From: Paenibacillus_Z sp042653205
GTDB taxonomy: Bacteria; Bacillota; Bacilli; Paenibacillales; Paenibacillaceae
Assembly: GCF_042653205.1 (NCBI RefSeq)
Contig: NZ_JBHSHY010000002.1
Location: forward strand, 186,001 to 250,000
DNA length: 64,000 nt
Direction: 5' to 3'
The notes under the pieces are model-generated. The model saw only the letters and a list, made by a program, of their open reading frames with translations, ran no database searches and was not told the origin of the DNA. A program made the translations under genes and the position numbers. Shown piece after piece: positions 49,872 to 58,006 of this stretch. Position 1 is the first letter of the stretch, and each line of letters opens with the position of its first letter.

Positions 49872-49899
49872 ATTATAGCAAGCTGAAAAGCAATTGCAA
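49872..49899 (-). promoter_or_regulatory. SigA promoter of serA
   Basis: On the minus strand, TTGCAA (49899-49894), 16-nt spacer, TATAAT (49877-49872). The rhodanese gene promoter diverges from the same region. Confidence 0.65.
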
Positions 49900-49909
49900 T
49901 GCTTAAAAC

Positions 49910-49938
49910 TTGCTCAAATGTGAAAATTTCGTTATGAT
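49910..49938 (+). promoter_or_regulatory. SigA promoter of the rhodanese gene
   Basis: TTGCTC (49910-49915), 17-nt spacer, TATGAT (49933-49938), 25 nt before the start codon. It lies back to back with the serA promoter. Confidence 0.65.
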
Positions 49939-49963
49939 CGACCGTAAACGGGAGGTTGGCGAA

Positions 49964-50290
49964 ATGGACGTTTGGCGCGACATTCAACCGGATGCTTTCT
50001 GGCAATTGGTGCGGGAAGGGAAGCTTGAGCCGGATCAAATCATAGACGTGCGGGAGCCCGAAGAATGGGACTATTATCATCTGGAGGGAAGCACCATGCT
50101 GCCGCTCTCGTCCTTCATCGAGACGTGGACGCGGGTGCCGGCGGACAAGCCGGTCTACGTCATCTGCGCGCACGGCGTGCGCAGCCAGGCGGTGTGCCGC
50201 TTCTTAAGCGAGAAGGGATACGGCGGCCTCGCCAACGTGGTTGGCGGCATGGCGGCGGTATCCCTTCATGACGGCTTTCAATATGATTGA
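49964..50290 (+). CDS. Rhodanese-like domain protein
   Basis: A 108-aa single-domain rhodanese. The active-site loop is CAHGVRS with the catalytic Cys in VYVICAHG, and IIDVREPEEWDYYHLEGS is the usual N-terminal signature. Such proteins move sulfane sulfur as a Cys persulfide. The partner is not evident. I chose the ATG at 49964 because GGGAGG lies about 9 nt upstream; an earlier Met at 49934 would overlap the -10 element. Confidence 0.88.
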   Translation: MDVWRDIQPDAFWQLVREGKLEPDQIIDVREPEEWDYYHLEGSTMLPLSSFIETWTRVPADKPVYVICAHGVRSQAVCRFLSEKGYGGLANVVGGMAAVSLHDGFQYD

Positions 50291-50365
50291 CGCGAATCGA
50301 TAACCGAAACGAATCGGTGTTAGGCGGAGCTACTCGATGATCGGCAGTGAATCGGGTGCCTAGGT

Positions 50366-51292
50366 CTATTCCTGCTCCGGGAAGAAAAACGGAAGCTGCG
50401 GCAGCAGTTCCTTCGAATAGAGTTCATCCTTGCTGCTTCCGAAATCGCCGGCCCGGACCGCTTCCGTCTTAAGGAGCAAGTCGATGACGGCATCGACCGT
50501 GCGCATCTTCATTGCGCTCGCCTGGCCGGAATGGACGAACTCGTCCACGCGCGAGGCGAGATCCTGCGGATAGAAGGCGGCGAGCGACCTGCGCGCGTTC
50601 AGCCGGTCCGCGGCCACTTTGTTCTTGACGGTCAGCGGGAGCTTCTTCCAATCCGCGAGGCTGAGTCCGCCCGGCGCTTCGTATTCGCCGGGAATGTCCG
50701 GGTTCACGGAGGCACTCCATTTCAGCATGGCCGCGTAATAATCCTGCTGGCCGCTCAGCGCGTATTTTACGCCGTCGACGTAATAGGCATCTGTCGTCAG
50801 CGCCTTGACCAGCTCGGCACCGGGCGCGTCCTTGACGGAGCCGGCGCCCCGCGACGCGGCTTCGTCGAACATGCGCAGGCTCTTGAGCAGCTGAAGCTGC
50901 GCGGATGCCAGCAGCGGCGAGTTGGCCGGGACGGAAGCGCGCTCGGCTTCCTTGTAGGCTTGCTCGGCGGCGTCCGACAGCTCGTTCAAAGCGGAGGCGG
51001 CATTGGTCAGCTGGCCGGCCGACAATTTGCGGAACGTGGCGATCCATTCGTTTTGAAATTCACGATAGGGCGAATATACGGTATGATAGAAGGAAACGAG
51101 ATCCTGCTGCTGATAGGCATCCGCGTTTCCTTTCGTGCTTCCGCCGAGCTGTTTCGCGGGCTCCGCCAATCGGGCTTCGGTTTTTTCCGATCCGATCTTG
51201 ACGCCGTAGAAAAACGCGCCGACCGCGAAGACGAGCATGAAAAGAAAACCGAGACTATAAAGCATTTCTGTGCGCGTTAGCCGTTTCTCCAT
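50366..51292 (-). CDS. Membrane-anchored protein of unknown function
   Basis: A 308-aa protein with one N-terminal helix (about residues 11-30, LYSLGFLFMLVFAVGAFFYG) and an extracytoplasmic, largely helical domain rich in Ala, Ser and Leu. There are no Cys residues and no motif I recognise. The domain may be a helical bundle (NAASALNELSDAAEQAYKEA). It is a single gene on the minus strand between the rhodanese and CPBP genes, and has no counterpart I know in B. subtilis. Function unknown. Confidence 0.75.
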   Translation of the reverse strand: MEKRLTRTEMLYSLGFLFMLVFAVGAFFYGVKIGSEKTEARLAEPAKQLGGSTKGNADAYQQQDLVSFYHTVYSPYREFQNEWIATFRKLSAGQLTNAASALNELSDAAEQAYKEAERASVPANSPLLASAQLQLLKSLRMFDEAASRGAGSVKDAPGAELVKALTTDAYYVDGVKYALSGQQDYYAAMLKWSASVNPDIPGEYEAPGGLSLADWKKLPLTVKNKVAADRLNARRSLAAFYPQDLASRVDEFVHSGQASAMKMRTVDAVIDLLLKTEAVRAGDFGSSKDELYSKELLPQLPFFFPEQE

Positions 51293-51407
51293 GTGAAATC
51301 CCCTTCAGGCATTAGACTTTTTTCGACAAATTTCTCGCGATGGTCCTATTAGTATAGGATAAATCCTAGTAAAAGGAAATATAAACCTATCATGGCAGGA
51401 GCAGGAC

Positions 51408-52001
51408 ATGAAAAAATTCGATCTTCGTAAAATCAGGCTGAAAACGATGCGCATCGACGAAATCGATGACCGGATGCTCCTGATTAATCTGTACGCGACG
51501 CAAGCGATTACTTTCATTATCGGTTTCGTTTGGCTGTTATTTCAGCGCCGCAATCCATTTTCTTTGTACGCGCCGGGGAACGATTGGCATTTCGCCTATT
51601 GGGGAATCGGACTCGCCGCGGCGGTCATCTTGCTCGACATGCTCGCGGCCCGGTTCGTGCCGGACGAAGCGAACGACGACGGCGGGGTGAACGACCGGAT
51701 CTTCCGGACGCGGCCGATTTGGCATATTGCGCTCCTGTCGCTCGTCGTGGCGATTTGCGAGGAGACGCTGTTTCGCGGAGCCGTGCAGCATCACCTCGGA
51801 CCGTACTGGACCAGTATCGTATTCGCCGCCATTCACGTCCGCTATTTGCGGCACTGGATTCCGACGGGCCTCGTATTCGTGATCAGCTATGCGCTTGGTT
51901 GGATCTACATTCGGACCGGCACGCTGCTGGCGCCGATTGTCGCGCACTTCGTCATTGATCTCGTCATGGGGCTCGTGATTCGGTTTCGGAGGGACCCATG
52001 A
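51408..52001 (+). CDS. CPBP family intramembrane metalloprotease (YpbD type)
   Basis: A 197-aa membrane protein with about five helices and the CPBP (Abi/CAAX) motifs: EETLFRG with paired Glu and Arg, FAAIHVRY with a metal His, and the second His in APIVAHFVIDL. Members are intramembrane endopeptidases. Synteny with B. subtilis ypbD, near the res genes, supports the name. The ATG follows GGAGCAGGAC. It overlaps the next gene by 4 nt. Confidence 0.85.
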   Translation: MKKFDLRKIRLKTMRIDEIDDRMLLINLYATQAITFIIGFVWLLFQRRNPFSLYAPGNDWHFAYWGIGLAAAVILLDMLAARFVPDEANDDGGVNDRIFRTRPIWHIALLSLVVAICEETLFRGAVQHHLGPYWTSIVFAAIHVRYLRHWIPTGLVFVISYALGWIYIRTGTLLAPIVAHFVIDLVMGLVIRFRRDP

Positions 52002-52252
52002 GCAGAGTCAAAAAATTCGGCAAACGGACCGGCAAGCCGCTGGACGATCTCTACGACGAGACCGCCGCGGCGCTGGAGGAGGAATGGGGACTCGAGAAGA
52101 ACGGGGAGGAGGCCCCGGCCCTGCCGCCGCGGCGGGTGACCCATCCTTCGAGCAAACAGCAGTTGACGCGCTGGTTTTATCGGCTGCTCATCTTCTTGTT
52201 CCTGCTCTTGCTCGCGGGTTTGCTGTGGTGGGGAAGGCAGTTCGAGTACTAG
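51998..52252 (+). CDS. Small membrane protein of unknown function
   Basis: An 84-aa protein with a charged N-terminal half and a C-terminal membrane helix (about residues 60-78, RLLIFLFLLLLAGLLWW). It starts inside the stop of the CPBP gene (ATGA overlap), so it is translated with it and may be a partner. No family recognised. Confidence 0.75.
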   Translation: MSRVKKFGKRTGKPLDDLYDETAAALEEEWGLEKNGEEAPALPPRRVTHPSSKQQLTRWFYRLLIFLFLLLLAGLLWWGRQFEY

Positions 52253-52303
52253 GGACGCGTAGCGGGAGTAAGGGGAACGTCATTCGGAGGTGCAAGCGGA
52301 ATC

Positions 52304-53176
52304 ATGACATTATTATGGATAGCGGCTGCCGTCGCGGCATTCGGCTTGTTGGCGCTGGGGCATATGGTGCGCGCGTCGTACCGGTACAAACTCGACGTGC
52401 AGGAGGCGGCGTTCGAGCGGCTGCCGCAAGCATTCGACGGCACGGCGCTGCTGTTTATCAGCGACGTTCACCGGCGCGTCATTCCGAACCGGCTGATCGA
52501 CGCGTTCTTGCAGGCCGGCGGAGCCGATTTGGTATTGATCGGCGGCGATTTGCGGGAGAAGAAAGTGCCGGACGCGCGCATCCGGGAAAATTTGCGGCGG
52601 CTGTCGCGGATCGCGCCGATGTACATGGTGCACGGCAATCACGATTACGACGAGGATATCCGTCCGTTTGAGGTGCTGCTGGAGGAAGAGCGCGTGCGGC
52701 TGCTCGCGAACGAATCGGTCGTGCTGGAGCAGAAGGACGGCAGCCGGATCCGGCTTGCCGGGGTCGACGATCCGCGAACCGACCATGAGCGGCCCGATTT
52801 GGCGCTCGCCGATATGGAGGACGGCCGGGGGAACCTATTCACGATTTTGCTGTCGCACGATCCCATCATCGCCAAGCGGCTGAAGGGCGACGAATACATC
52901 GACCTGGTTCTGTCGGGACATACGCATGGCGGACAGGTCGCGCTGCCGGTGATCGGTCCGCTGTGGCGCGGAGAAGGCGATTCCGGCTATTGGCGGGGAT
53001 GGTTCGAGTTCGACCGGCCGTCGAAGGGCGTCCCGAAGATGCGGCTGTTCGTCAGCTGCGGCTTCGGGACGTCGAGGCTGCCAATCCGGCTTCTGACGGA
53101 GCCGCAGATGCACCGGCTTATTTTGCGCTCTTCGCAGGGGCATCCAAACCGAGATCGATCGAGGCGGGATCGATGA
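52304..53176 (+). CDS. Metallophosphoesterase (YpbG type)
   Basis: A 290-aa calcineurin-like phosphoesterase with an N-terminal membrane helix (1-22). Metal-binding motifs: FISDVHRR, GGDLREK (D-x-H and GGD variants), VHGNHDYDE, and GHTHGGQ. The catalytic domain may face the cytoplasm or outside; the substrate is unknown. In B. subtilis ypbG lies in the same block of ypb genes. The final 59 nt overlap the 3' end of the deacetylase gene on the other strand. Confidence 0.87.
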   Translation: MTLLWIAAAVAAFGLLALGHMVRASYRYKLDVQEAAFERLPQAFDGTALLFISDVHRRVIPNRLIDAFLQAGGADLVLIGGDLREKKVPDARIRENLRRLSRIAPMYMVHGNHDYDEDIRPFEVLLEEERVRLLANESVVLEQKDGSRIRLAGVDDPRTDHERPDLALADMEDGRGNLFTILLSHDPIIAKRLKGDEYIDLVLSGHTHGGQVALPVIGPLWRGEGDSGYWRGWFEFDRPSKGVPKMRLFVSCGFGTSRLPIRLLTEPQMHRLILRSSQGHPNRDRSRRDR

Positions 53177-54146
53177 AGCCGTAGCCTTTCGCTTCCAGCT
53201 TCGTCAGCAGCGAATCCAGCGCTTCGGTCGTCCACGGCAGCTCGTGCATGAGAATGTTCGCGCCCGGATGCAGCTGTTCGAGCACGTTGGCGATAACTTT
53301 TTCCGGCTTGCCGCGGGAGCCGGCGTCCCAGTCGAGCGACCCGTTCGACCACGTCATGTACAGCATGCCTTGGCCGCGAGCGATGCGCTTGACCGTATCG
53401 TTGCCCGATCCGAACGGCGGCCGGAAGAAGACGGGAGCGCGGCCGGTGACTTTTTTCACGATGGTTTGGACGTCGCCGATTTGCTTTCGGACGGCGGCTT
53501 CGCGTTCTTTCTTCAAATCGATATGATCCCAGGAATGGTTGCCGATCGTCTGTCCGCGGTCGGCGATTTTTTTTAGCAGCTCGGGATGGCTTTTTACGCG
53601 GTAGCCGTTCACGAAGAAGATCGCTTTCGCATTGTGCTTATCCAGCACATCGAGCAGCGCGGTGACCGTTTTGTCCGCTTTCGGCCCGTCGTCGAACGTG
53701 AGCAGGACGACTTTGGCGCTCGCCGCCGCTTTATCGATCGGCGCGAAGCTGTAGACGGCGTTCATGCGGTACAGCTTCTTGACGGCCTGCCCCGCGGGCT
53801 TCGCCTCGCCGGAGGCTGATTCCGCAGCGGCCGGCGACGGCTGCCCCGCGTTCGTTTTCCCCGCGCTCGCATGACCGCCTCCGCTCGTGCCCTCGTTCGG
53901 TGTCATGGCAGAACCAGAACCGGATTTCATGCCGCCGGCTGCCGCGTTTGAGCCGGACGCGCCGTTCGTCTCGCCGGTGGCCGGAAGTCCTTCGGGTGCC
54001 GCCGCGCCGCCGGAATCGGCTTGCTCGGCGGGCGGACCAGGCTCCGTAGCCGCAGAGTTATGCGCCGCCGCGCAGCCGGCGGCAAGCGCGAGCGCTAGCC
54101 CCAGCAAGGTCGTCATCGTCGTACGAAATGCGTGTCGCGGTTTCAT
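53118..54146 (-). CDS. Polysaccharide deacetylase lipoprotein
   Basis: A 342-aa NodB-domain protein. The N-terminus has a lipoprotein signal with lipobox LAAGC (about residues 21-25), then a Gly/Ala/Ser/Pro linker of about 100 residues, then the deacetylase domain: TFDDGP (motif 1), GNHSWDH (motif 2), FRPPFGSGN (motif 3), DWDAGSRG (motif 4), LMHELP (motif 5). It probably removes N-acetyl groups from peptidoglycan or another sugar polymer at the cell surface. AGGAGG lies about 10 nt before the start at 54146; the upstream frame to 54182 has no homology. Confidence 0.88.
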   Translation of the reverse strand: MKPRHAFRTTMTTLLGLALALAAGCAAAHNSAATEPGPPAEQADSGGAAAPEGLPATGETNGASGSNAAAGGMKSGSGSAMTPNEGTSGGGHASAGKTNAGQPSPAAAESASGEAKPAGQAVKKLYRMNAVYSFAPIDKAAASAKVVLLTFDDGPKADKTVTALLDVLDKHNAKAIFFVNGYRVKSHPELLKKIADRGQTIGNHSWDHIDLKKEREAAVRKQIGDVQTIVKKVTGRAPVFFRPPFGSGNDTVKRIARGQGMLYMTWSNGSLDWDAGSRGKPEKVIANVLEQLHPGANILMHELPWTTEALDSLLTKLEAKGYGFIDPASIDLGLDAPAKSAK

Positions 54147-54332
54147 GTTCAGCGTACCTCCTTGATCGAAAGCATCGGACATGCCCCGTGGATTGCCCTC
54201 ATTGTAGCATATTATAGCCAGACGCCCGGACTTTCCCCTTTCCTAAATTTGTGGTGGGATGACCGGCCCGAGACCGGGTCAAACTATACGCGAAACGGAA
54301 TGCATTCGCATGTTGGAGGAGGACTTTTCCCG

Positions 54333-54647
54333 ATGAAATGGTCTGCGTTTTTAATTGGGGGTCTGGCCGGAGCCGCCGCTGCGGCTTACGTCGCCAAAAA
54401 AAGACCCGGAATGTTCGCATGGGCGACAAGCGCGGCCGGAATGGCCATGTCCGGCGTCTCGAGAAGAGCGATGGGAGCGGTCGTGAACCGCAAATTCGGC
54501 GAAGCCCGGCATGCGTCCGCCAAGCATACGGAGAGCTCCGCTAGAGACTCCGCCGGCGCTTGGGGACAGATCGAAATGATGCTGAGCAGCGATCCCAGCC
54601 TCAAAAATCAGGTTGACGCGATCCGATCCGAAGCGAAGACGCATTAA
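54333..54647 (+). CDS. Small protein with glycine/alanine-rich membrane anchor
   Basis: A 104-aa protein whose first 40 residues are a Gly/Ala-rich helix (FLIGGLAGAAAAAYVAKKR), reminiscent of YtxH-like envelope proteins, followed by a basic then polar helical region. No family can be named with confidence. GGAGGAGG lies about 10 nt before the ATG. It is monocistronic with a likely terminator after it. Confidence 0.65.
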   Translation: MKWSAFLIGGLAGAAAAAYVAKKRPGMFAWATSAAGMAMSGVSRRAMGAVVNRKFGEARHASAKHTESSARDSAGAWGQIEMMLSSDPSLKNQVDAIRSEAKTH

Positions 54648-54674
54648 GGCGACCTACGAAATATGGACAAAAAC

Positions 54675-54733
54675 GAATCGTTTCCTTCCCGGCTGCGTAT
54701 ATACAGTTGGGGGCGGGGGCGATTCTTTTTTTT
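54675..54733 (+). terminator. Probable terminator before mecB
   Basis: GAATCG (54675-54680) pairs with CGATTC (54720-54725), followed by eight T. The 39-nt loop can fold further through CCTTCCCGG and the G-rich right side. The rest of the 54648-54912 gap shows nothing clear. Confidence 0.55.
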
Positions 54734-54912
54734 GCGCACTAGTGCATTCCGAACCCAGACATGCTAACATAGCAATAAGAACATTTTATTCACCAAACGA
54801 CGGCGGCATCATACGCTGTGTATAACAAACGTAACCCGCGTTCAATCGCTTTCGACGAAGGTTTTTGCTCCGATAGACGAAGCAGATGCTTTTCGAAAAG
54901 GAGGATCCTATC

Positions 54913-55518
54913 ATGAAAATCGAACGGCTCAATCAAGACAAAATCCGAATCTTCCTGACGTTCGACGACTTGCTGGAGCGTGGGATCCAGAAGGAAGACA
55001 TGTGGCGCGAAATTCCGAAAGTCCACGAGCTGTTCAGCGAAATGATGGATCAAGCCTACAGCGAGCTCGGCTTCGACGCCAGCGGCCCGTTGGCCGTGGA
55101 GGTGTTTGCGCTACCTGCTCAAGGCATGGTCGTCATCGTGACGCGCGGCAAAGTGAACGGAAAAGCCGACGACCAGCTGCAAGAAGAAGAAAACGACGAG
55201 GACGTTTACGAGATGGAAGTCACGCTGGAGCAGAGCGATATCGTGCTTTATGCGTTCAAGGACATCGAAGATGTCATTTCCGTCAGCAAGCAGCTGAAAT
55301 CGGCTGATTTGATCGAAGACGGACGTCTCTATGCCTACAACGGCAAATATATGCTTGCGTTCGAGCCGGTCGGCTTCGAGCTGCCCCGCTACCACGCCAT
55401 TATCGCCCTGCTGGCGGAATACGGGGAAGCCACATCCATTACGACCGCGGTACTCGAAGAATACGGCAAAGTGATCGTACCTGCCAAAGCGGTGCTCGAA
55501 ATTTGCACTCATTTCTAA
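54913..55518 (+). CDS. mecB: Adaptor protein MecA family (MecB/YpbH type)
   Basis: A 201-aa adaptor that delivers proteins to ClpC for ClpP degradation. The N-terminal substrate-binding segment MKIERLNQDKIRIFLTFDDL and the C-terminal ClpC-binding domain (YAFKDIEDVISVSKQL through the final residues) are both clear, joined by an acidic linker (DQLQEEENDEDVYEME). Synteny with gudB suggests the YpbH paralogue. AAAAGGAGG lies about 7 nt before the ATG. Confidence 0.88.
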   Translation: MKIERLNQDKIRIFLTFDDLLERGIQKEDMWREIPKVHELFSEMMDQAYSELGFDASGPLAVEVFALPAQGMVVIVTRGKVNGKADDQLQEEENDEDVYEMEVTLEQSDIVLYAFKDIEDVISVSKQLKSADLIEDGRLYAYNGKYMLAFEPVGFELPRYHAIIALLAEYGEATSITTAVLEEYGKVIVPAKAVLEICTHF

Positions 55519-55537
55519 TAGCGTCGCTTTGTTACTG

Positions 55538-55577
55538 AAAGCATCAGCAGCGGATATCCGCGCGTCTGGTGCTTTTT
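55538..55577 (+). terminator. Intrinsic terminator of mecB
   Basis: AAAGCATCAG (55538-55547) pairs with CTGGTGCTTT (55566-55575) including one G-T pair, then TTTTT. Confidence 0.8.
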
Positions 55578-55666
55578 GTTTATTCCGGCACGGCCCTCCG
55601 GACAAACCGATCGCATAGCCGGCTTCGCGCCCGATCATACTGAAGGAAAAGGCGGTGGACATTTCC

Positions 55667-56917
55667 ATGACAGCTATGGATAACAATGACGTATTGACCT
55701 CGACGCAAATCGTGATCGAAGAGGCGCTCCGCAAAATGGGCTACGGCGATGACATGGTCGATTTGCTGAAGGAACCGATGCGGGTGCTTGCTGTGCGCTT
55801 CCCAGTCCGCATGGACGACGGCAAAACCCGCGTCTTCGTCGGCTATCGGGCCCAACATAACGACGCCGTCGGCCCGACTAAAGGAGGCGTGCGGTTTCAT
55901 CCAGACGTCAACGAGGCGGAAGTCAAGGCGCTGTCGATCTGGATGAGCTTGAAATGCGGCATTGCGAACTTGCCTTACGGCGGCGGCAAGGGCGGCGTCA
56001 TTTGCGACCCCCGCAAAATGTCTTTCCGCGAGCTGGAGCGGGTGAGCCGCGGCTATGTCCGGGCGATCAGCCAGATCGTCGGGCCGACCAAAGACATTCC
56101 GGCGCCGGACGTCATGACGAACGCGCAGGTCATGGCTTGGATGATGGACGAATACAGCCGCATCCGGGAATTCGACTCGCCTGGCTTCATAACGGGCAAG
56201 CCGCTCGTGCTCGGAGGCTCGCACGGGCGGGAGAGCGCCACAGCGCGCGGCGTGGCCATCATGATAGACGAGGCGATGGGGAAGCTCGGTATCCCGCTGC
56301 AAGGTTCCCGCGTCGTCATCCAAGGCTTCGGCAACGCAGGGAGCTACCTGGCCAAGTTCATGTATGATGCCGGCGCGAAAGTGATTGCTATTTCCGATGT
56401 GCACGGCGCATTGTATAATGAACAAGGACTGGACATCGACGAACTGATGGACCGACGGGATTCGTTCGGGACGATCACCAACTTATACAAGAACACGATA
56501 TCGAACGACGAACTGCTGGCGCTGGAATGCGACGTGCTCGTGCCGGCTGCGATCGAGAACCAAATAACGGCAAGCAATGCGGACCGGATTCGTGCTAAAA
56601 TCATTGTGGAGGCCGCGAACGGCCCCACGACGATTGAAGCGACCCGCATCGTGACGGACCGCGGTATTCTGCTCGTGCCGGACGTTTTGGCAAGCGCGGG
56701 CGGCGTCATCGTTTCCTATTTCGAATGGGTGCAAAACAACCAAGGCTACTATTGGACGGAAGAAGAGGTCGACGCCAAGCTGCGGCTCATGATGGTTCGC
56801 GGTTTCGAAAGCGTGTATGAGCTGCATCGCACGAAGAAAGTCGACATGCGTCTGGCCGCGTACATGGTCGGCGTTCGCAAATTGGCGGAAGCGGTTCGCC
56901 TGCGGGGATGGGTATAA
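55667..56917 (+). CDS. gudB: NAD-dependent glutamate dehydrogenase
   Basis: A 416-aa catabolic glutamate dehydrogenase. The active-site Lys lies in GGGKGGVICDP, substrate Lys in GVRFHPDVNEAEVKALSIWM, and the NAD motif is GFGNAGSYLA. Sequence and position next to mecB match B. subtilis GudB. The tandem repeat that inactivates gudB in laboratory B. subtilis 168 is not present at VKALSIWMSLKCG, so this copy should be active. Two starts are possible: ATG 55667, chosen from spacing to AAAGGCGG, or GTG 55655. Confidence 0.95.
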   Translation: MTAMDNNDVLTSTQIVIEEALRKMGYGDDMVDLLKEPMRVLAVRFPVRMDDGKTRVFVGYRAQHNDAVGPTKGGVRFHPDVNEAEVKALSIWMSLKCGIANLPYGGGKGGVICDPRKMSFRELERVSRGYVRAISQIVGPTKDIPAPDVMTNAQVMAWMMDEYSRIREFDSPGFITGKPLVLGGSHGRESATARGVAIMIDEAMGKLGIPLQGSRVVIQGFGNAGSYLAKFMYDAGAKVIAISDVHGALYNEQGLDIDELMDRRDSFGTITNLYKNTISNDELLALECDVLVPAAIENQITASNADRIRAKIIVEAANGPTTIEATRIVTDRGILLVPDVLASAGGVIVSYFEWVQNNQGYYWTEEEVDAKLRLMMVRGFESVYELHRTKKVDMRLAAYMVGVRKLAEAVRLRGWV

Positions 56918-56979
56918 GGAGACGGTTGTCCGGTCTCCATCCCGGCGGATCGGCTTCCTTCTGGAAGGTGACACGGATA

Positions 56980-57678
56980 ATGCTGCTTTTTTCGATATTG
57001 ACGGCCGCGGTCGCTCCGGGCATCGCGCTGTTGACTTACTTTTATTTGAAGGACCGCTACGAGGCGGAGCCGATTCATATGGTTATCCGGGTTTTTCTGA
57101 TGGGCGTGCTGATCGTGCTTCCTATCATGGTCATTCAGCGAGGACTCCAGCTCGGCCTCGGAAGCGGGCCGGTCGTGTTTTCGTTCGCCGTCTCGGCGGG
57201 CGTCGAAGAGCTGATGAAGTGGTTCGTCCTCTACCATATCATATATAATCACACGGAATTCGACGAGCCGTACGACGGCATCGTCTACGCGGTCGCGATC
57301 TCGCTCGGCTTCGCCACGGTCGAGAACGTGCTCTACGCGGTCTTCCAGCCGATGACGGTCGGCTCGCTCCTGATCCGGGCGCTGCTGCCGGTATCCGGCC
57401 ATGCGCTGTTCGGCGTCACGATGGGCTACTACCTGGGGAAGGCCAAGTTCGCGAACGCGTCCCAGCTGAAACTGCGCTTCCTGATTCTCGCGGCCTGCCT
57501 GCCGCTGCTTGAACACGGTCTATACGACTACATCATGGGGTCCGGCTCGACCTATTGGGCTTGGTTCATCCTGCCGCTCATGGCCTACTTGTGGTACAAG
57601 GGCGTGCGCCGGATCAATCGGGCGAACGCGCGGTCGCCGTTCAGGCTGATCAGCCGCGAGGAAGAGGTTAAGCTGTAG
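56980..57678 (+). CDS. prsW: PrsW intramembrane protease
   Basis: A 232-aa multipass membrane protein of the PrsW family. Catalytic Glu pair in GVEELMKWFVLYH, DEPYDGIVYAVAISLGFATVENVLY, and the conserved PVSGHALFGVTMGYYLGKA are all present. In B. subtilis PrsW cleaves the anti-sigma factor RsiW at site 1 and so activates SigW. The start at 56980 has GGAAGGTGA about 8 nt upstream; the frame opens earlier, within gudB's tail. Confidence 0.92.
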   Translation: MLLFSILTAAVAPGIALLTYFYLKDRYEAEPIHMVIRVFLMGVLIVLPIMVIQRGLQLGLGSGPVVFSFAVSAGVEELMKWFVLYHIIYNHTEFDEPYDGIVYAVAISLGFATVENVLYAVFQPMTVGSLLIRALLPVSGHALFGVTMGYYLGKAKFANASQLKLRFLILAACLPLLEHGLYDYIMGSGSTYWAWFILPLMAYLWYKGVRRINRANARSPFRLISREEEVKL

Positions 57679-57745
57679 CATTTCCGTCCATACTAGGTAA
57701 AAAACGCCAGCCCGGACTGGGCCGGCAGCCTAGGGGAGGAACGCC

Positions 57746-57904
57746 ATGGAAACGGCTCGCGTGAAAATCGCCATCCGCTGCAATCTGTGCGGGGAGAAAT
57801 TCGTGCTCCGCGGACGCAGGGACAAGGACCGGATCGACACCGGCTTCAAGCAGTGCCTGTGCAACAACGTCGACGACTTCGATATTGAAGAATTGGCGAT
57901 GTAG
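57746..57904 (+). CDS. 52-residue protein with four cysteines
   Basis: A short frame with a good ribosome binding site (GGGGAGGA, 5 nt before the ATG). The protein has CNLC near the N-terminus and CLC 25 residues later, basic residues between (LRGRRDKDR) and an acidic tail (DDFDIEEL). The Cys pairs suggest a small zinc-binding fold. It lies between prsW and ypeB, where sleB might be expected. No family is recognised and the function is unknown. Confidence 0.65.
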   Translation: METARVKIAIRCNLCGEKFVLRGRRDKDRIDTGFKQCLCNNVDDFDIEELAM

Positions 57905-57941
57905 CGCGGCGCGGCAGACGCAAGGAAAACTTCGCCAAACA

Positions 57942-57972
57942 TGCATAAAGCTCCTTTCGGCAAACCAAACTA
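57942..57972 (+). promoter_or_regulatory. SigG promoter of ypeB
   Basis: TGCATA (57942-57947), 18-nt spacer, CAAACTA (57966-57972). The -35 is a perfect match to the SigG pattern and the -10 matches six of seven bases of CATWMTA. In B. subtilis sleB-ypeB is SigG-dependent. Transcription would start near 57980, downstream of the left arm of the inverted repeat. Confidence 0.7.
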
Positions 57973-58002
57973 ACACCAGGTTTTGCATACGAAAGGAGCT
58001 TT
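57947..58002 (+). repeat. Perfect 13-bp inverted repeat covering the ypeB ribosome binding site
   Basis: AAAGCTCCTTTCG (57947-57959) and CGAAAGGAGCTTT (57990-58002) are exact complements around a 30-nt loop. The right arm holds GAAAGGAGCT, the ribosome binding site. The left arm lies just after the SigG -35. Confidence 0.9.
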
Positions 58003-58006
58003 TGCT

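Noticed and set aside
55667..56917. Inactive gudB as in B. subtilis 168
   Set aside because: The short internal duplication that inactivates that allele is absent and the active-site sequence is intact.
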